A stretch of DNA of 64,000 bases. Origin: Scopulibacillus_A cellulosilyticus. Lineage in GTDB: Bacteria > Bacillota > Bacilli > Bacillales > Sporolactobacillaceae. The position numbers and the translations under genes are program-made. Numbering within the stretch: position 1 is the stretch's first letter; each line of letters starts with the position of its first letter. Location of the stretch: the NCBI RefSeq assembly GCF_042665295.1, contig NZ_JBHTCO010000020.1, forward strand, positions 62,001-126,000, in the 5' to 3' direction. A model generated the notes under the pieces. The model made no database searches, was not told the DNA's origin, and worked only from the letters and a program-made list of their open reading frames with translations. Positions 8,995-17,771 of the stretch are shown one piece after another.

Positions 8995-9423
8995 CTATTT
9001 AACAATTAATACAGGGCATATTGCATCGTCTAAAACTTTCTTGCTGACACTGCCAAGGAAAAATTCTTTAATCGCTCCTCTTCCGCGGTTTCCCATAACA
9101 ATGATTTCATATTTATTTTTATCAGCGTATTCACAAATTGCTTTCTCAGGGGTGCCTTCTAAAAGAACAGCATCAATTTTGATGCCTTTGTTATCAATCT
9201 CCTCAATAGTGTGTCTTAACAGTTCTTCCCCTTCTTGTTTAAAAGCTTCATCAACATTGATACTTATACCCGCCGCCCCAACATTTGGATAAGATTCCGG
9301 AGATATAACATGCACTAGTGTTATATGGCATTCTTCCTCACGCTGTTTACATAAAGAGATTGCCGTTTGCAATGCACGGCCGGCCGCTTCAGATCCATCA
9401 ATCGGTACTAATAATTTGTTCAT
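8995..9423 (-). CDS. Universal stress protein, UspA family
   Basis: 142 residues of the single-domain Usp fold. It starts MNKLLVPIDGSEAAGRALQTA and ends with the ATP-binding signature VMGNRGRGAIKEFFLGSVSKKV followed by CPVLIVK. The G-2x-G-9x-G(S) motif suggests an ATP-binding Usp. The ORF can be extended to 9447, but GGAGGAAAGTAAA places the start at 9423. Proximity to the K+ importer fits a shared osmotic or ionic stress role (inference). Confidence 0.9.
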   Translation of the reverse strand: MNKLLVPIDGSEAAGRALQTAISLCKQREEECHITLVHVISPESYPNVGAAGISINVDEAFKQEGEELLRHTIEEIDNKGIKIDAVLLEGTPEKAICEYADKNKYEIIVMGNRGRGAIKEFFLGSVSKKVLDDAICPVLIVK

Positions 9424-9587
9424 TTTACTTTCCTCCCATTTTCTCATATTAACTATTACCCTTTTAAAAAGGTTTCAAAACTTATATGTCAATTTCCATA
9501 ATTCATACTTTAATACTAAATAGAAGTGGTACTTATGGACATAGTAAAAAATGACAGAACATGTTAATATTTTCTTAACATATGAGC

Positions 9588-9606
9588 GGGAGGTGAAATC
9601 ATGTAA
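9588..9606 (+). other. Strong ribosome binding site followed by ATG-TAA
   Basis: GGGAGGTG at 9588-9595, then a 5-base spacer, ATG at 9601 and TAA at 9604. Upstream is an inverted repeat CATGTTAA/TTAACATATG. It is either a start-stop regulatory element or the remains of a small gene. Confidence 0.35.
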
Positions 9607-9658
9607 ATCAATTTATCATTTTTGCGCCATTATGTTTCTGAATATTCCGCCATTCGTT

Positions 9659-9708
9659 TTATCCTTAATTAAAAAGTATTAATTTATCCTTAATTAAAAA
9701 GCATTAAT
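9659..9708 (+). repeat. Two tandem 25-bp units upstream of the amidase gene
   Basis: Two copies of a 25-base AT-rich unit (TTATCCTTAATTAAAAAG then yATTAAT) that differ at one base, ending 17 bases before the start codon. Each contains a TTAATTAA palindrome, a possible regulator site. Confidence 0.7.
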
Positions 9709-9725
9709 ATGAGGAGGGATTGGCA

Positions 9726-11030
9726 GTGAAACTTTATTTAGATCCGGGCCATGGTGGAAAAGACTCAGGCGCTGAAGGAAATGGTTTACAAGAAAAAGAT
9801 ATTGTATTAGATATTGCCTTAAATATCCATGATATTTTAACTAGAGAATATAAAAATATACAAGTCAAAATGAGCCGAACAACTGATAAATTTGTCAGTT
9901 TAGACCAACGTACCAATGAAGCTAACTTATGGGGCGCCGATTACTTTTTATCAATCCATTGCAATTCCAGTAATGGATCAGGTTATGGATATGAAGATTA
10001 TATTCATGACAGCCTTTCTAATTCATCTAAAACGGGAAAATATAGAGATATTATTCATAAGGAAGTCATCGCGGTTAATGAATTGCACGACCGTGGGGAG
10101 AAAAAAGCTGATTTTTATGTTTTGCGTGAATCAACGATGCCTGCGCTATTAACTGAAAACGGCTTTATTGATAATGATCATGATGCTCAATTAATGAAGC
10201 GTTCTGACTGGAGGAAAAAAGTTGCCAGAGGACATGTTAACGGGTTGGAAAAGGCCTTTAATCTTGAACAAAATAACACTGTCAATGAAAAAATATACAA
10301 AGTTATTGCCGGATCCTTTAGAGATAAGAAAAATGCAGAAAAACGTGTGAATGAACTTCATTCAAAGGGTATTGACGCCTTTATAGATCCCGCCGTTATA
10401 TCAGGGGAATTATGGTATCGTGTTCAGGCAGGTGCTTTCATTGATGAAAAAAACGCAGAAAAACGCCTCTGGGAAATTGAAGCATTAGGGATTAAGGATG
10501 CTTTCATTGCAGCGGAAGATGTCAGCATTCAAGGTCCTGTTTATTTAACAGCTGATGAAATGGATCAGTATGTAAAATCTGTAAATTCAGAGGCTCTTAG
10601 TTTAGGAAACTATTATGCCGCGTTTGGTCAATACTATAATATTAAAGGTGATATTGCATTTGCTCAAAGCTTGCTTGAAACAAATTACTTTCGTTTCACA
10701 GGCGTCGTTAAAAAAGATCAAAATAATTTTGCAGGTATAGGCGCCACCGGACCGGATAACCCTGGTGCGAGTTTCAATACACCTAGGGACGGTGTCCTTG
10801 CCCATATGCAACATTTATATGCCTATGCGACAACCAATCCTTTGCCTGCCAAGTATCCATTAGTTGATCCAAGATTTGATCACGTTGAAAGGGGAACAGC
10901 ACCAAATTGGGTTGATTTAAACGGTAAATGGGCTGTTCCCGGTGATAATTATGGACAATCTATTTTAAATTTATATAGGAAAATGAAACAATTTTCCAAG
11001 GAGTCGAGCCAAAATTACGCGAAAAACTGA
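9726..11030 (+). CDS. N-acetylmuramoyl-L-alanine amidase with SPOR and glucosaminidase domains
   Basis: 434 residues in three parts. An Amidase_3 domain at about 1-175 has zinc-ligand motifs LDPGHGGKDSGAEGNG, the LSIHCNSS strand and a catalytic LTENGFIDN. A SPOR domain at about 187-262 has two repeats of AGSFRDKKNAEKRV type. A glucosaminidase-like domain at about 268-430 has AQSLLETNYFRF and NNFAGIGATG. It should cut both the peptide side-chain linkage and the glycan backbone of peptidoglycan, with SPOR binding denuded glycans. No signal peptide is present, as in mother-cell lysins such as CwlC, so a role in mother-cell lysis is plausible. GTG at 9726 is preferred over TTG at 9720 because of the GAGGAGGG spacing. 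A shorter paralogue is at 55279. Confidence 0.88.
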   Translation: MKLYLDPGHGGKDSGAEGNGLQEKDIVLDIALNIHDILTREYKNIQVKMSRTTDKFVSLDQRTNEANLWGADYFLSIHCNSSNGSGYGYEDYIHDSLSNSSKTGKYRDIIHKEVIAVNELHDRGEKKADFYVLRESTMPALLTENGFIDNDHDAQLMKRSDWRKKVARGHVNGLEKAFNLEQNNTVNEKIYKVIAGSFRDKKNAEKRVNELHSKGIDAFIDPAVISGELWYRVQAGAFIDEKNAEKRLWEIEALGIKDAFIAAEDVSIQGPVYLTADEMDQYVKSVNSEALSLGNYYAAFGQYYNIKGDIAFAQSLLETNYFRFTGVVKKDQNNFAGIGATGPDNPGASFNTPRDGVLAHMQHLYAYATTNPLPAKYPLVDPRFDHVERGTAPNWVDLNGKWAVPGDNYGQSILNLYRKMKQFSKESSQNYAKN

Positions 11031-11089
11031 CTATAAATTATTTTTTGTTAGAAAACAGTTTCAAAATATGAATTGCCATAGGGCATAAG

Positions 11090-11129
11090 ACGGCCGACCC
11101 TCCTGTATATTAGAGGATCGGCCGTTTCT
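11090..11129 (+). terminator. Terminator between convergent genes
   Basis: Stem ACGGCCGACCCTC/GAGGATCGGCCGT followed by TTTC, downstream of the amidase gene and facing the HicB-like gene. Confidence 0.75.
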
Positions 11130-11171
11130 ATACGTTAAACATCATATAATTAACGACATTGTCGGCTTCTC

Positions 11172-11621
11172 TTAATCTTTAAAATGGAACTTTTTCCATT
11201 CCCCGAATTTTTTAGGAGGACTAAATGCCAAAATGCGGAATAATGAGGCAACTTTTACTGTACCGAGCTTTATTTTTCTAAAGGCTTCCTTTTTCTCTAG
11301 GGAATCCTTCGGAATACACTTAGCATGATGCTTGCGAATAGGCTCAATTTCAACCTCAATCATAACCGCCCCTTGGCAATCTTCAAGTTCAAGATCGTAC
11401 AACTTGGTATAGGGAGGCAACGGTTCTTCTTTTGACTTCTTATCAACAAGCAAATGAAACAGCAGAGCTTTAGCTTTTAAAAAAGTTTCTTCCTCTGAAG
11501 TCGCCCATACAGTTTCTTTTCCTAAGTCAGGGAATGTAATTTTTATTTTATCTTGGCTGCAATCAAGTACGGCAGGGTATTTAACTTTAGAAACCTTGTG
11601 ATCACTCCATTTTGAAAAAAT
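11172..11621 (-). CDS. HicB-like protein with probable ATT start
   Basis: The frame encodes 149 residues if translation starts at the ATT at 11619-11621, which sits 7 bases after a GGAGGGG site. The only standard start in the frame (TTG at 11453) would cut off a well-formed domain. That N-terminal part (KYPAVLDC, KIKITFPDLG, then a SEEETFLKAKALLFHLL helix and LPPYTKL) matches the HicB antitoxin fold. The C-terminal 60 residues are basic. No HicA partner is adjacent, so it may be a solitary regulator. The HicB call is moderately sure; the start is inferred. Confidence 0.6.
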   Translation of the reverse strand: MFSKWSDHKVSKVKYPAVLDCSQDKIKITFPDLGKETVWATSEEETFLKAKALLFHLLVDKKSKEEPLPPYTKLYDLELEDCQGAVMIEVEIEPIRKHHAKCIPKDSLEKKEAFRKIKLGTVKVASLFRILAFSPPKKFGEWKKFHFKD

Positions 11622-11682
11622 AGAGCATCCCCTCCGTTTTCATAATATTTTACAATACCCTTTAAAACGCCATCCGAAACCC

Positions 11683-12828
11683 CTATTTCAATTTAGGATC
11701 GGTATACATATCTGAATGCAAGCGGATAAACCGGTACAGATGTACGACGATAACTTTTAATACAGCATAGCCTGGTACAGCCAAGATGATGCCAACAAGT
11801 CCGAAAAGATTTCCTGCCGTTAAAATGACAAATATAACGGTAATTGGGTGGACATGTAAGCTCTTGCCCATAATTTGAGGTGATATTACTTTACCCTCCA
11901 GCAGCTGAACAACGACCCAAACAATCGCTAATTTTACGATCATAAAAGGAGATGTGACAATAGCTATGATAATAGCCGGCGAAATAGCTACGATTGGTCC
12001 TACATAAGGAACAACATTTGTCACCATTGCGACTACCGCAAGCAGTAATGCATAATTAAGGCCAATAATTGTATAACCAATAAATAGCAAGATCCCTATA
12101 CAAATCGCAACAAAAATTTGGCCGCGGATATAGGCGCTTAACGCATGATTCATATCACCTAAGATTTCTTTGGCTTCATGCCGTGTTCTATTAGGTAAAA
12201 GTGTGACAAAGTAATCAGGCAACTTTTTGCCGTCTTTCAATAAGTAAAAAAGTAAGAAAGGCAAAACGGCAATTGATAATACAACTTCAGTAAGTGTACT
12301 AACAAAGGCGAGTATCCCTTGTGAAAAGCCAGCCGCATATTTACTCAGCTGACTTGTCAGGTTTTTTGCTATTTTATTAATGTCAGTATTAAGGGATTCC
12401 CCTGCTTTATGAACAATTTTGCTTTGGGTCACTTTATGAATAATTTCCTGGATTTCATTGCTTAGTTTAGGAATATTGATGATAAGACTTTGAATTTGTT
12501 CTTTTAATGGCGGTATAACAGAAGTAACGATAAGTGCAATAATATCGATAATAAGTATATATAATACAAGAATTGATACGATTCTTTTAACACCTCTTCT
12601 CTCCAAAAAATCGATGATTGGATTAAATAAATAAAAACAGACACCGGCTAATAAAATCGGCAAGAAGATTGTTTCTATGAAAATAAGCACCGGCTTTAAA
12701 ATAAAACTTATTTTTGATAAGGAGAGAATAGTTATACTCATAATAAAGATAATCATGATATAAACAACAAATTTATTATTTAAAACTTTCTCTATGAAAA
12801 AGGTTTTTTTAGGGCTTTTAGGCTCCAA
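11683..12828 (-). CDS. AI-2E family transporter (copy 2)
   Basis: 381 residues, aligning end to end without gaps of note to the protein at 601-1749. Most substitutions are conservative and fall in the N-terminal helices and the soluble domain; the last 180 residues are nearly identical. Same architecture: membrane block, soluble middle, C-terminal membrane block with YIRGQIFVAICIGILLFIGY. The ATG follows AAAGGGAGTGATAG. Substrate unknown. It follows the HicB-like gene on the same strand but upstream of it, so they could share a transcript. Confidence 0.85.
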   Translation of the reverse strand: MEPKSPKKTFFIEKVLNNKFVVYIMIIFIMSITILSLSKISFILKPVLIFIETIFLPILLAGVCFYLFNPIIDFLERRGVKRIVSILVLYILIIDIIALIVTSVIPPLKEQIQSLIINIPKLSNEIQEIIHKVTQSKIVHKAGESLNTDINKIAKNLTSQLSKYAAGFSQGILAFVSTLTEVVLSIAVLPFLLFYLLKDGKKLPDYFVTLLPNRTRHEAKEILGDMNHALSAYIRGQIFVAICIGILLFIGYTIIGLNYALLLAVVAMVTNVVPYVGPIVAISPAIIIAIVTSPFMIVKLAIVWVVVQLLEGKVISPQIMGKSLHVHPITVIFVILTAGNLFGLVGIILAVPGYAVLKVIVVHLYRFIRLHSDMYTDPKLK

Positions 12829-12994
12829 TCTATCACTCCCTTTTAATAGGTGAATTTGTACTTAAAACAGCATTATTTAGAAAATAAAACCTGATTTTCC
12901 TAGTTATTAATATTCTATTCGGAAGCAATAGTTCTATGATATTTTTGCTTATTTCATATTCGCTTTTTATTCATTAGGAATACTGTTACAAAAA

Positions 12995-13022
12995 AACTCT
13001 GCTAATCGTGCAGCAGAGTATA
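12995..13022. terminator. Hairpin in the 12.8-13.1 kb gap
   Basis: Stem ACTCTGCT/AGCAGAGT with a 7-base loop, preceded by AAAAAA. On the minus strand it reads as a terminator for the gene at 13126. The rest of this 297-base gap is AT-rich with no gene visible. Confidence 0.55.
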
Positions 13023-13125
13023 ATACAATTTATTAAACCTGAGAAAATTCTTTTTAAATTGGAGTAAGACCATGAAAAGTTTCTTATTTCCAATTATGAT
13101 AAAGGATCTTTAACATTTATTAGAT

Positions 13126-13299
13126 TTATGAATTGGTACGCTCATTTAAGTAACTGTTTTCACCGGGAGAAAAATGAACATTTTGCAGGTTTTCCGGCTG
13201 TTGTTCCGGGTCTGGGTGGGTCGTAGTATGTTCAACTTCTTTAATTTCCGGATAATCAATTTCAGTGGTTTTTACGCTTTTCTTTTTTTCCTCATTCAT
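13126..13299 (-). CDS. Hydrophilic 57-residue protein, unknown
   Basis: Starts MNEEKKKSVKTTEIDYPEIK and is rich in Glu, Lys, Pro and His (HTTTHPDPEQQPENLQN). No membrane segment; probably disordered. AAAGGAGGGATAGC directly before the ATG at 13299 makes the gene credible and rules out the longer frame to 13335. Family not recognised. It resembles the protein at 6706 in size and composition only. Confidence 0.55.
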   Translation of the reverse strand: MNEEKKKSVKTTEIDYPEIKEVEHTTTHPDPEQQPENLQNVHFSPGENSYLNERTNS

Positions 13300-13423
13300 G
13301 CTATCCCTCCTTTGTAACAATATCATGTGCCACAACTGGCGTCTCTATCCGTCCTATCATTTTTATCACATAAACGTCATTCCTAACGTTAACTGATGCT
13401 CCAACATCATTCATGAGTCCGCA

Positions 13424-13470
13424 AAAAAAGGCTGCCTGTGAGTCGACATTCGACTTACAAGCAGCCCGAT
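13424..13470 (-). terminator. Terminator of the NERD gene
   Basis: Imperfect stem GGCTGCCTGTGAGTCGA/TCGACTTACAAGCAGCC downstream of the minus-strand NERD gene, with AAAAAAA on the plus side reading as a T run on the minus strand. Confidence 0.7.
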
Positions 13471-13522
13471 TTATTTGACATTTTTATCACAACAGTTCCT
13501 AACGTCTTCTCATGAATTTAAA

Positions 13523-14485
13523 TTAACGAACATAATTAATATGCTTTAATGTATCCCTTATCACTTGCAAATCATCTTCAGAGTATATCGGCGCGTGATT
13601 AAGCTGGTTTCTTATAAATCCGCATAAATCCTTTTTGTTTGTAAAACGATAGGAATCTCCATCATTGGATAAATCTAAAACGCCCTGGTTGTACGCTTCA
13701 TCTTTAACTGATTCGTAACCAAAATAGACGATTGGTGTTGCATACATTTTATGTTCCAAGCGTTCTAACAGATATTGGGAGAGTATCTGTGCGGAACGTT
13801 TCGCTTGCTTGGCCGGATCCCCGTAAGATTTGATTTGTACCATCGGCGTATCAGGTTCGTCATTATTTTTAGTTTCTACAAATACAAGCGTTTGGTCCTC
13901 ATGACTATCTTTTGAACCCATCATATCATTAATAAAAGAGAACATGCCCGCATTATTTCTGTTCAAACCATGAATGATCTTCCCCCGCCAAAACTTTGTT
14001 TCAACAATAAAAAGTCCGGCCGGAAGCAAAATAAGATGATCAATTTGACGGGTTTTCATTAGACCGGTCTCGGTTGTATATGGAATAAATAAATTAGGCA
14101 AAATGAACATTTCTGAGGAAGTCAATTTACCTTCTTTTATTAATTGTTGTTTTAGCCCTTCGAGAATTTGATGTGTTTCAATTTCACCAGAGTTCCGGGA
14201 ATACATTTGTAAATCAATGACATGCTGCTGAAGGGCATCAATTGATCGGTTTAATTCATTGATTTGCCCGTAGTAATTTTCCTCCATATCCTGAAGCTGC
14301 TGCTTGTAATCAAATTCTTTCTGTTCTTGCTGAGTCTCAAATAAGCTTTGAGTTGCCGCTATTTCAGTTTGGTGCTTCTTAACAAGCCGCGCTTCGGTTT
14401 CTTTCATCCTTTTTCTAAGATCAAATATATACCAAATGCCCGCGCCAAGGGCTAATATTAATATGATGATAATGAAAATGCTCAT
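13523..14485 (-). CDS. NERD domain protein with membrane anchor
   Basis: 320 residues. An N-terminal membrane helix (residues 2-22, MSIFIIIILILALGAGIWYI) is followed by a Gln/Glu-rich coiled coil (about 25-105) and a NERD nuclease-related domain (about 110-240). The NERD core has the motif RQIDHLILLPAGLFIVETK, with the D and ETK expected of its endonuclease-like fold. Such proteins may process nucleic acids at the membrane; the function is unproven. AGAGGGGAATAAAT selects the ATG at 14485 over the longer frame. Single gene with its own terminator. Confidence 0.8.
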   Translation of the reverse strand: MSIFIIIILILALGAGIWYIFDLRKRMKETEARLVKKHQTEIAATQSLFETQQEQKEFDYKQQLQDMEENYYGQINELNRSIDALQQHVIDLQMYSRNSGEIETHQILEGLKQQLIKEGKLTSSEMFILPNLFIPYTTETGLMKTRQIDHLILLPAGLFIVETKFWRGKIIHGLNRNNAGMFSFINDMMGSKDSHEDQTLVFVETKNNDEPDTPMVQIKSYGDPAKQAKRSAQILSQYLLERLEHKMYATPIVYFGYESVKDEAYNQGVLDLSNDGDSYRFTNKKDLCGFIRNQLNHAPIYSEDDLQVIRDTLKHINYVR

Positions 14486-14723
14486 ATTTATTCCCCTCTC
14501 CATAAACTCATTCGTTACAGGAAGAATTCTTATGACTGATATTACCATTGTTCGAGAGTAAGTGCCATTTTTATAGGATACTACTAAGAGAATGATCTTT
14601 CTATTTTTAAAAATTGGTAATAATGTTCTTGCAGTGGGTTTGCCTCACCGCAAACATGTGATATATTCTGATGTTAAGGAGCCAAACGTGATATTAAATT
14701 AACGGAGGTTATTGGAGAGATAG

Positions 14724-15701
14724 ATGTTTAGCGTAGGTTACAGAACCATTAAAACAGCAATCGGGGCTGGTATTGCCATCGGCATCGCGCAGCTATTGGG
14801 TTTAAATTTTTATATTTCAGCGGGCATTATTACGATTTTATGTATCAAGCCAACAAAGAAAGCATCATTATACAGTGCTTGGCAGCGTTTTATTGCCTGT
14901 CTCCTTGCCATGGTGTTTGCCGTGATCTTTTTTCATATTCTTGGGTATCATCCGTGGACAATTATGCTCGTATTGATTCTGTTTATTCCTTCACTTGTAA
15001 AGCTGAAGGCACAAGACGCCGTTGGGACCAGTTCGGTTATTATCTTACAATTATATTCACTGGAAAAAACAACTATAGGAATTATCTGGAACCAATTTCA
15101 GGTTATTGTGATCGGGATCGGCGTTGCGCTTTTGATTAACTGGTATATGCCAAGTGTGGAAAGCAAAATTATTAAATACCGAAAAAAAATAGAAGATAAC
15201 TTTTCAATTATTTTAAAGGAATTCGCCGTCTATCTTCGTAAAGGGGACTCCGATTGGGCAGGTAAAGAGATCATTGAAACTGGCGACATTTTAAAAGAAG
15301 CCAAACTTCTCTCGCTCAAAGATATTGAAAATCACCCTTTTCGTGAAAAAGACAGTTATTATGCGTATTTTATTATGCGGGAAGAACAATTTGAAATTCT
15401 GGAACGGCTCATGCCAAAGATTGCTTCACTTGATAAGACTTACAAGCAAGGGGAACTTATAGCAGACTTTTTGGAGCGCTTAAGTCAAAAAGTATCGCCA
15501 AAAAACACGGCAGATGTGTTCCTGGACGATTTAGAAGCCATGCGGGCGGAATTTCGCGAATCTCCGCTTCCAAAAGATCGGACTGAATTTGAGATTCGTT
15601 CGGCACTTGCACATTTTGTTAATGAAATGGAAAGTTATCTGGAATTAAAAAGCCAATTGAAACAACCTGCCAATTCAGGAGAGATAAAACAGCTAAAATA
15701 G
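14724..15701 (+). CDS. Aromatic acid exporter family protein (ArAE/DUF939)
   Basis: 325 residues. Four to five N-terminal membrane helices (about residues 10-145) include the family's opening YRTIKTAIGAGIAIGIAQLLGL and a KPTKKASLYSAWQRF loop. A cytosolic C-terminal helical domain of about 180 residues follows. This is the ArAE_1 (YqjA/DUF939) family of putative aromatic acid exporters found widely in Bacillus. TTGGAGAGATAG precedes the ATG. The substrate is unknown. Confidence 0.82.
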   Translation: MFSVGYRTIKTAIGAGIAIGIAQLLGLNFYISAGIITILCIKPTKKASLYSAWQRFIACLLAMVFAVIFFHILGYHPWTIMLVLILFIPSLVKLKAQDAVGTSSVIILQLYSLEKTTIGIIWNQFQVIVIGIGVALLINWYMPSVESKIIKYRKKIEDNFSIILKEFAVYLRKGDSDWAGKEIIETGDILKEAKLLSLKDIENHPFREKDSYYAYFIMREEQFEILERLMPKIASLDKTYKQGELIADFLERLSQKVSPKNTADVFLDDLEAMRAEFRESPLPKDRTEFEIRSALAHFVNEMESYLELKSQLKQPANSGEIKQLK

Positions 15702-15725
15702 ACGGGATTAACCCGTCTGTTTTTA
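15698..15725. terminator. Bidirectional terminator
   Basis: AGACGGG-ATTA-CCCGTCT stem followed by GTTTTTA, overlapping the end of the ArAE gene and facing the lspA gene. Confidence 0.75.
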
Positions 15726-15735
15726 CTTATATATT

Positions 15736-16203
15736 TTATTCAAAAGGGTTAACCTTTGTAATAAGAATCCGTTTTGTAAGGTACAAAGACAACAGTAAAA
15801 GAAAACCGCCGCAAATCTCAACGTCCGCAATATTAAAGATCACCGGAAAATGATAAAAAGAGATGAAATCGACAACGTATCCAAAGTACAATCGATCAAT
15901 AAGATTTCCTAAAGCACCGCTAATTAATAAAGAAAAGCCTATTTGCGCTAACCTCGAATTTAGTCTAAACCTATTATACAAATAGATAATCACAAGGATC
16001 ATACTAAAATTAATACGAATTAAAAGATTAGTGTCCCCTGAAAGCAATCCAAAACTGGCACCTGTGTTATGAATCAAATCCAATGACAGCCATCCAGGGA
16101 TCACTTGAGTTAATTGATACATTGCTAAGTGTGTATCCATCCATCGCTTTGTACCCCAATCTAGTATAAAGAAAACCCCAATGATCCAAATTACCCGAGT
16201 CAT
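15736..16203 (-). CDS. lspA: Lipoprotein signal peptidase (signal peptidase II)
   Basis: 155 residues with four membrane helices. The diagnostic motifs are HNTGASFGLL, SGALGNLIDRL (first catalytic Asp) and VVDFISF followed by FNIADVEI (second catalytic Asp). It cleaves signal peptides of diacylglyceryl prolipoproteins in the membrane. The start at 16203 is chosen because AAGGGAAG lies 6-8 bases upstream; a longer frame to 16248 has no such site. It is not in the usual ileS-lspA-rluD context, so it may be an extra copy (inference). Confidence 0.93.
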   Translation of the reverse strand: MTRVIWIIGVFFILDWGTKRWMDTHLAMYQLTQVIPGWLSLDLIHNTGASFGLLSGDTNLLIRINFSMILVIIYLYNRFRLNSRLAQIGFSLLISGALGNLIDRLYFGYVVDFISFYHFPVIFNIADVEICGGFLLLLSLYLTKRILITKVNPFE

Positions 16204-16271
16204 TGTATGTCTTCCCTTTCTTGGAAACTTTCTATTAACTTTTAACATTATATTTACTTTTTCATATGAAA

Positions 16272-16475
16272 ACCCTATTAAAGCATCTGTTCAAACAAAT
16301 TAACACTTATTTCCCAAGTTCATTTACCGGCTAATTTTAAAGATAATCACATCACCAATGTCCTATTACAATATTGATAAGTGAATTAATTTTTTGAATA
16401 ACATTTGCTACTTTAAGATATTCAATCACACCTTAACTTGTCATTACAATATTGACATCGTAACCGTATTGCACT
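16272..16475 (-). pseudogene. Relic of a GT4 glycosyltransferase gene
   Basis: This 204-base stretch matches both ends of the intact gene at 19127-20140. Bases 16272-16315 (TGTTCAAACAAATTAACACTT and on) match its 3' end. Bases from about 16335 (GATAATCACATCACCAATG) to 16475 (ACAATATTGACATCGTAACC) match its 5' third. About 700 bases of the middle are missing and stop codons have accumulated. The relic ends exactly where the structured repeat starts at 16477. It shows that a second copy of this transferase once lay here. Confidence 0.7.
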
Positions 16476-16476
16476 C

Positions 16477-16637
16477 ATTTATCCCGGTGCAACCGTCCGT
16501 AAAACTCCCGCCTCAAAACTTGAGTTTAAGCGCTGAAGTTTAGGCGGGAGATAACGGACGCTAACACCCCGATTTGTTCAACTAACCATCAGTGGGGGAT
16601 GAACAAAACCCACACTGATGGAAGTTTCACTTTATTG
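16477..16637. repeat. Structured intergenic repeat, copy 2
   Basis: About 161 bp sharing nearly all bases with copy 1 (2858-3019), including the CTCCCGCCT/AGGCGGGAG stem and the CCATCAGTGGGGG hairpin. One arm of the hairpin has drifted (CCCACACTGATGG here against CCCCCACTGATGG). The element abuts the glycosyltransferase relic, so it probably inserted into that dying gene. Confidence 0.7.
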
Positions 16638-16902
16638 GTGATTTTATCCAGGTTCTTTAAAAAGCTCCCTTACCCTGATGTTTCTTAACCAACATCCTTT
16701 ATTAATCAAAATACGTAAAAAACCTTCATAAAAATTATATATGGTGTATATATTATATAAATCATACTAGAAATTTCGAAAGTGAAATCCTTTTATTAAA
16801 GTAAAAAAATCGAGCAAAGCTACAGAAACAGTAACAAAGAAATACGCTGAACATGTCTTTTTTAGCATATATGGAGACCTTAAATAGAAAGGGGTAAAGA
16901 AT

Positions 16903-17250
16903 ATGATATTTTCCGAATGGGATGAAATAACGGTCCATCAGGATCAAGACACATGGAAAGAAGAAGAACCAGTGACTCATCAAGACCTTGAGAAAGAAAA
17001 AGAAGCATTAAATCATAACCTAATCAATGAAAACGATAATGACAGTGTTTTATTATTGTTGGAAATAGCCAAGCAGCTGAACAAATGTATTACAAATTTA
17101 GAAGAAGAATACGGAACAAAAGCAGCAAAACTTGCAGAAACCCCATTTAATCGTTTAATACATCATATTTTGGATGTATACGATGGAACAAGCTGCAATA
17201 TCAATTTAAGAGCTGATTACATAAATAATTATAACCTTAATTATGTGTAA
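16903..17250 (+). CDS. Hypothetical acidic protein, 115 residues
   Basis: A good AAAGGGG site stands 8 bases before the ATG. The protein begins MIFSEWDEITVHQDQDTW and is acidic. Its middle helix (about residues 50-80, VLLLLEIAKQLNKCITNLEEEY) looks coiled, and the tail is Asn/Tyr-rich. A terminator follows at 17276. I do not recognise the family. It lies between the repeat copy and an inverted fragment of the same repeat, which hints at an accessory gene. Confidence 0.55.
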   Translation: MIFSEWDEITVHQDQDTWKEEEPVTHQDLEKEKEALNHNLINENDNDSVLLLLEIAKQLNKCITNLEEEYGTKAAKLAETPFNRLIHHILDVYDGTSCNINLRADYINNYNLNYV

Positions 17251-17275
17251 GGCTATTTATCGATGAATCATTTTT

Positions 17276-17301
17276 AAGCAGCGACACAGCTGCTTTTTTT
17301 A
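17276..17301 (+). terminator. Terminator of the 115-residue gene
   Basis: AAGCAGC-GACAC-AGCTGCTT followed by TTTTTT, 26 bases after the stop codon. Confidence 0.85.
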
Positions 17302-17339
17302 TTATCCTCCAAGTCTGACCTTTCCAGAAGTTACACTCT

Positions 17340-17369
17340 TACGGACGGTTGCACCGGGATAAATAGACC
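17340..17369 (-). repeat. Inverted fragment of the structured repeat (one end only)
   Basis: On the minus strand this is CTATTTATCCCGGTGCAACCGTCCG, the left end of the elements at 2858 and 16477; the rest of the element is absent. The downstream 400 bases (17370-17771) contain no gene I can support. They include an imperfect hairpin near 17660-17700 that may terminate the gene at 17772. Confidence 0.65.
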
Positions 17370-17771
17370 CGGCTTAAATCCTTTAGTTGTTCCCCTCTGG
17401 CCAGCTGTCGGAGAGCTTGTGGAGACAAAGATCGTTGCAGTTCCTGTGAAAAGAGGGTAAGATCGTCTGAAACCTCACGATATAAAAAACACCATCCTTT
17501 CCATAATTAATTTCTAGAAAGAATAGCGTTTTTTTCGTTTTTGGGATAATGATTTACACTAGGTTAATGGGCATGCGATGAGACCTCTATAAGGACTTAG
17601 CCCCCTTGGCTTCCGCCAATTCACCCCAACCCCCAACCAGCTTTCACTCTAAAACCCATTGAAAGTATCCACCTTAATGGATGGTTTGTTACACTTTCCA
17701 TTTTTCCCAAATAGGTGGAGCTTTTTTATGCCCATTATTCATCAGTTATGTGTTTTTCATCAACATCTCTT

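Noticed and set aside
16762..16983. Minus-strand frame of 73 codons overlapping the 115-residue gene
   Set aside because: Phe/Tyr-rich translation of AT-rich DNA, no ribosome site, opposite a better gene.
17370..17771. Possible transposase remnant
   Set aside because: Codon-like stretches in several frames but nothing I could match to a family; reported only as gap.
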